Translations under genes and position numbers: made by a program
Assembly (NCBI GenBank): GCA_002448975.1
Contig: DKBO01000206.1
Location: 1-7,880 of the forward strand
Reading direction: 5' to 3'
Source of the DNA: Nitrospiraceae bacterium UBA6898
GTDB taxonomy: Bacteria > Nitrospirota > Thermodesulfovibrionia > Thermodesulfovibrionales > UBA6898
Length of the DNA stretch: 7,880 nt
Shown here: positions 5,241 through 7,880 of the stretch, in pieces
Layout: each line of letters starts with the position of its first letter
Position numbering within the stretch: the first letter of the stretch is position 1
Notes under the pieces: model-generated
Seen by the model: only the letters and a program-made list of their open reading frames with translations
The model's database searches: none
Told to the model about the DNA's origin: nothing

Positions 5241-7113
5241 TATCACTATCCGGCGTCTTACCGATCTTCGCCAACAAAGAACGTACAGCCCTATGCAGCA
5301 TCTTCCTCTCGGGGTGTCTGATAAGTATTGAGTATTCTATTTTGCCCTTTCTGGTTTTTCTTTCTGTCGGTCCGAGAATCTCAATTTCCTTTGAGGAAAG
5401 GCCGATCAGCCTGACTGCTCTTTCTGGAAGGTCTCCATCATGCGAGACAACAATGTCCATCATCTTTGAGTACGGGGGGAAGCGAAGGTCCCTTCGCAGG
5501 GACAGTTCTTCAGCTGCAAAGGCAGCAAAATCATCGTCCTTTATGTGCCGATAGAGCGGTTCATGTGACAACCGGGTCTGGAGCAGCAATTCACCGGAGG
5601 GATGTACGAGGTCCCGGACTGCGACAATTTCCTGGAAGGCCTTTTCCCGTGCCCTGAAGTCAGGGATGTTCATGCTGATGTCAGGATTGAGCATGGCAGC
5701 CATGCCGAATTGGGCAGCGCCTCTCAACACATTGGTCAACATCTTAGTCCCGACCAAAATGCGCGTTTCGTCCTGTGATGCATGTGCAAGCATATCCCTC
5801 GCTGCTGTCTTGCGCGCAGCCTTATCGCTGTCGAAGCGGACAGTCCTGACACCGAAGAGTTCGCGCATAACTTCTTCGATCTTCTGTGTGCCTGCCCCCA
5901 GGAGTTCAAGCCGGGAGCTTTTGCATTTGCTGCATGTTTCGGGAATGGCAACATATCTGCCGCAGTAATGACATCGCATAAGATTTTTGTCTTTGTGCAG
6001 TACAAGCGGTATGCCGCACTCAGTACACCTTTCGGCAGCTCCGCATTCTGCACAATGAAGCATGGTGGAATGTCCTCTCCTGTTCAACAAGAAAAGTACC
6101 TTATCGTTCCTATGAAGAGCTCCTTTTGCCGCAGCTATGACCGTCGATGAAAGGTGCGGACGGACCTTATGGGTAAAACGCATATCAATGGTCCGTACTT
6201 TCGGTCTCTTTATTCCTGAGTGCATCTCCAGTAAACGATATTTTCCGCTGAGAGCGTTCGCCCATGATTCCATGGATGGCGCAGAGGAGGTCATCAGAAC
6301 GGGGATTTGTTCCAGGAAGCCACGCATGATCGCACAGTCGCGTATATTGAGACGTATCCCGTCCTCCAGTTTATATGAACCCGCCTGCTCGTGCATGATA
6401 ATGATCAGTTTGGATTTCAGGATTGGAGCGAAGAGGGCAGTACGGGTACCAATCACAATATCATGTCTGCCCGAGACGATGCCCTTTATTGCTTCTGAGC
6501 GCTTTCCCGCTGCCATATCGCTGTGCAATATACAGGCCCTGTCACCAAGGTCCCTCATGGCGCTGAAGAATCGGGTTGCGCCGATGATCTCGGGAAAAAG
6601 GACTAATGCCTTGACGGCTCTGCGTAGTAATGATGCAGCAATAGAAATTTCATGCTGCGAAGAGGCTGCATAAAGAAGCGCGGACTGATATGCATCGCTA
6701 TCCATAATGCCGGAACAACGTGCAACGTCCTGCTCAGGAATGGAAAAAAGCTCATAAGGGGAGGCCAAGGCATGCATACCAGAGCCTTTTGGCTTTACTT
6801 CCACGAGCATCTCATGGGGAACTGACTGCTTAAGAATGAGGCCTGCCGGGGCAATATAATAATCTGACATCCACATCAGCAGTTTCATCATGGCGGTGCT
6901 GAAGAGTGGTCTGTTGCCATGTATCTCGGTAATCTCTTTGATGTTTCCGGGAGGTGGGGTTGAGGACTTCCGGTAAAGTATGCCCTTGGCGATGCCATTC
7001 CTGAGCGGCGCCGATACAAGCATACCCGGCGCTGCAATTTCTTTCAGCGCCGACGGGCATCGATAGGTAAGAGGTCCGACGGTGAGGGGAAAGAGAATAT
7101 CAATAAATGGCAT
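5215..7113 (-). CDS. priA: Primosomal protein N' (PriA) with degenerate helicase motifs
   Basis: PriA recognises stalled forks and D-loops and reloads the replicative helicase. The 632-residue frame is uninterrupted (E. coli PriA has 732). The N-terminal 3'-end-binding domain (1-105) starts with IDILFPLTVGPLTYRCP. Recognisable helicase-core text remains: KALVLFPEI (168-176), DIVIGTRTALFAP (218-230), SYKLEDGIRL (246-255), LFLLNRRGHS (340-349), RILVGTKM (451-458) and NIPDFRAREKAFQ (482-494). All eight zinc ligands are present (Cys354, 357, 363, 366, 381, 384, 394, 397), and the C-terminal domain (PPYSKMMDIVV, GPTERKTRKGKIEY) is intact. However Walker A (normally GVTGSGKT) is AASSQHEI at 149-156, DEEH is MHEQ at 240-243, the KGLDFP part of motif V is lost near 461-466, and QVAGRAGR is replaced by AVRDLVHP at 498-505 with a deletion of about three residues. 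ATP-driven unwinding is unlikely. Actinobacterial PriA shows a comparable loss. It follows ppnP by 39 bases. Confidence 0.92.
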   Translation of the reverse strand: MPFIDILFPLTVGPLTYRCPSALKEIAAPGMLVSAPLRNGIAKGILYRKSSTPPPGNIKEITEIHGNRPLFSTAMMKLLMWMSDYYIAPAGLILKQSVPHEMLVEVKPKGSGMHALASPYELFSIPEQDVARCSGIMDSDAYQSALLYAASSQHEISIAASLLRRAVKALVLFPEIIGATRFFSAMRDLGDRACILHSDMAAGKRSEAIKGIVSGRHDIVIGTRTALFAPILKSKLIIIMHEQAGSYKLEDGIRLNIRDCAIMRGFLEQIPVLMTSSAPSMESWANALSGKYRLLEMHSGIKRPKVRTIDMRFTHKVRPHLSSTVIAAAKGALHRNDKVLFLLNRRGHSTMLHCAECGAAERCTECGIPLVLHKDKNLMRCHYCGRYVAIPETCSKCKSSRLELLGAGTQKIEEVMRELFGVRTVRFDSDKAARKTAARDMLAHASQDETRILVGTKMLTNVLRGAAQFGMAAMLNPDISMNIPDFRAREKAFQEIVAVRDLVHPSGELLLQTRLSHEPLYRHIKDDDFAAFAAEELSLRRDLRFPPYSKMMDIVVSHDGDLPERAVRLIGLSSKEIEILGPTERKTRKGKIEYSILIRHPERKMLHRAVRSLLAKIGKTPDSDIRVDVDPY

Positions 7114-7128
7114 GCAGGATCCGCTAAT

Positions 7129-7146
7129 AAACCTGAGCGCAGGTTT
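7129..7146 (-). terminator. Hairpin between ppnP and priA (weak terminator or processing stem)
   Basis: A perfect 7-bp stem, AAACCTG with CAGGTTT, and a four-base loop, lying just after the ppnP stop and before the priA start. The T-run belongs mostly to the stem and the following bases (ATTAG on the minus strand) are not a proper U-tail. It may attenuate transcription into priA or protect the ppnP 3' end rather than terminate fully. Confidence 0.4.
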
Positions 7147-7152
7147 TACGTA

Positions 7153-7466
7153 TCACGTGATGAATGAACAGCAATAGTCAGTAAGAGTCTTGACCTTCAT
7201 GGTGAATTTAGCTTGTGCAGGAACAGTGAACGACTCTCCCCTTTTACCGGCTTCCAGGTTCCTTCACCGGGGAGAAGAAGATCGAGCTCTCCAGAGAGAA
7301 TCTCCATGATCTCCTCGTCTGACGTACTGAACTCGTATTGCCCGGGCTGCATGATTCCGAGCGTCTTTTTTGAGCCGTCACGAAACAGGAGGGTTCTGCT
7401 CGTTACGCCGCCGTGAAAAAATATATTCGCTTTCTTTACGACGGTTACCTCGTGAAAATCATCCAT
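7153..7466 (-). pseudogene. ppnP: Pyrimidine/purine nucleoside phosphorylase PpnP, one-base frameshift
   Basis: PpnP (formerly YaiE, DUF1255) is a small cupin-fold enzyme that phosphorolyses several nucleosides in salvage. As read, the frame from ATG 7466 gives 89 residues ending at 7197. Residues 1-76 fit the family: ANIFFHGGVTSRTLLF (13-28), GIMQPGQYEFST (37-48), EEIMEILSGELDLLLPG (51-67), TWKPVKG (70-76). After that the text is foreign to the family. In the neighbouring frame the expected continuation is present without break (ESFTVPAQAKFTMKVK, then LTDYCCSF) to a TGA at 7153-7155. Adding one G to the GGGG run (plus-strand CCCC, 7238-7241) restores a 104-residue protein. This is either a true recent mutation or a homopolymer error in the assembly. 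The Shine-Dalgarno AGAGGT (plus positions 7473-7478) is good. It precedes priA by 39 bases on the same strand. Confidence 0.85.
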
Positions 7467-7516
7467 GTCTGCACCTCTGTAGTGATTTGGCTATGCACAG
7501 CATTGCGGACAGACGT

Positions 7517-7546
7517 ATCTTACCAGAAGGGCGAAGAGGGAGTAAA
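7517..7546 (-). promoter_or_regulatory. Candidate promoter of ppnP
   Basis: On the minus strand: TTTACT (7546-7541), an 18-base spacer, TAAGAT (7522-7517) preceded by TGG, giving an extended -10. The nine bases TGGTAAGAT are identical to those before the lytic transglycosylase gene. A promoter is needed here because the csp terminator lies directly upstream. The hexamers match only moderately (four of six each). Confidence 0.4.
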
Positions 7547-7567
7547 TGCGGTATTTGCCGGAACAAG

Positions 7568-7595
7568 AAAAGCCCCCTGACGAGAGGGGGCTTTT
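7568..7595 (-). terminator. Intrinsic terminator of the cold-shock gene
   Basis: An 11-bp perfect stem (AAAAGCCCCCT with AGGGGGCTTTT) and a six-base loop, followed on the minus strand by a T-rich tail (the stem T's, then CTTG). It starts 14 bases after the csp stop. The plus strand has a T-run too, so it could work both ways, but no plus-strand gene reads into it. Confidence 0.88.
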
Positions 7596-7609
7596 TCATG
7601 ATTTCTGTG

Positions 7610-7810
7610 TTAGACCTTGCTCACATTGACAGCCTTGAGACCTTTCGGGCCTTTTTCGGTGTCAAAACTGACTGCATCACCCTCGGCAAGCGACTTAAAG
7701 CCATTGCCCTGGATGGACGAATAGTGCACGAACACGTCGCTGCCGTCTTCGCTGGTTATGAAGCCAAAACCTTTTGACTCGTTGAACCACTTCACTGTTC
7801 CATTAGCCAT
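7610..7810 (-). CDS. csp: Cold-shock domain protein (CspA family)
   Basis: A 66-residue single cold-shock domain, a five-stranded OB-fold that binds single-stranded RNA and DNA and melts RNA structure. The start MANGTVKWFNESKGFGFI has the RNP1 motif KGFGFI at 13-18; RNP2 is VFVHYSSI at 26-33 (VFVHF in many homologues, here Tyr30). The middle GFKSLAEGDAVSF and the end GLKAVNVSKV are standard for the family, and the length is usual. The start is supported by a strong Shine-Dalgarno AAGGAGGG (plus positions 7818-7825) seven bases upstream of the ATG. It appears monocistronic, ending at the strong hairpin at 7568-7595. Only 70 bases of upstream sequence are in the window. They hold a TTGAGA (7860-7855) without a good -10 partner and a palindrome GAAGCGCTTC (7847-7856), so the promoter and any cold-responsive leader cannot be judged. 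Whether this copy is cold-induced or constitutive is not shown. Confidence 0.97.
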   Translation of the reverse strand: MANGTVKWFNESKGFGFITSEDGSDVFVHYSSIQGNGFKSLAEGDAVSFDTEKGPKGLKAVNVSKV

Positions 7811-7880
7811 GATATATCCCTCCTTACGTATAGACTAAAGCCTCAGGAAGCGCTTCTCAACAAAAAAGGCCACAAAGCTA

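Noticed and set aside
5215..7113. priA as a decayed pseudogene
   Set aside because: The 632-codon frame has no stop or frameshift, and the zinc site and both terminal domains are intact, which does not fit neutral decay.
7236..7248. Programmed -1 ribosomal frameshift in ppnP
   Set aside because: The site does not fit X XXY YYZ, slipping back from GGG gives AGG, and no downstream pseudoknot is evident; mutation or read error is simpler.
7847..7856. GAAGCGCTTC palindrome upstream of csp as an operator
   Set aside because: A single 10-base palindrome close to the window edge, with no recognised regulator match and an undefined promoter, is not enough for a call.

Overview
The window looks like a chromosomal housekeeping region from a Gram-negative, probably anaerobic or deep-branching bacterium. 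The roughly balanced base composition, the three-cysteine NadA, the FmdB-type zinc ribbon protein, the COG1565 methyltransferase and the DUF4124/SLT protein together suggest Nitrospirota or a Desulfobacterota-like lineage. This placement is an inference from gene content only. I see no tRNA, rRNA, CRISPR array, insertion sequence or phage gene.

Layout, left to right. Positions 1-232 (minus) hold the start of a receiver-like protein whose phospho-acceptor Asp is replaced by Ser. A plus-strand block of three genes runs from 383 to 3290: an exported lytic transglycosylase, nadA (starting directly after the upstream stop codon) and a MidA/NDUFAF7-type methyltransferase. It meets a minus-strand pair tail to tail: a TIM-barrel sugar isomerase/AP-endonuclease-2 fold protein (3265-4038) and, upstream of it, an FmdB zinc ribbon protein (4035-4334). 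That pair is driven by a good sigma-70-like promoter. After a 282-base gap, coaE (4617-5240, plus) converges on priA (5215-7113, minus). Upstream of priA on the same strand lie ppnP (7153-7466, frameshifted here) and a cold-shock protein gene (7610-7810) with its own intrinsic terminator.

The genes are mostly unrelated in role: NAD and CoA cofactor synthesis, wall remodelling, nucleoside salvage, replication restart and cold shock/RNA chaperoning. They form short transcription units packed without spare space. Both convergent junctions overlap by exactly 26 bp and leave no room for an ordinary terminator.

The most notable observation is PriA. It is a full-length, uninterrupted frame with the N-terminal DNA-binding region, all eight zinc-ligand cysteines and the C-terminal domain, but the helicase ATPase signatures are gone: Walker A is unrecognisable, DEEH reads MHEQ, and the motif V tail and motif VI are lost. 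It therefore looks like a helicase-dead replication-restart scaffold, reminiscent of the actinobacterial PriA. Other points of interest are an in-frame insertion of about 22-24 residues in NadA, a one-base frameshift in ppnP, and two genes (lytic transglycosylase and coaE) whose -10 boxes end five bases before the ATG, suggesting leaderless mRNAs.
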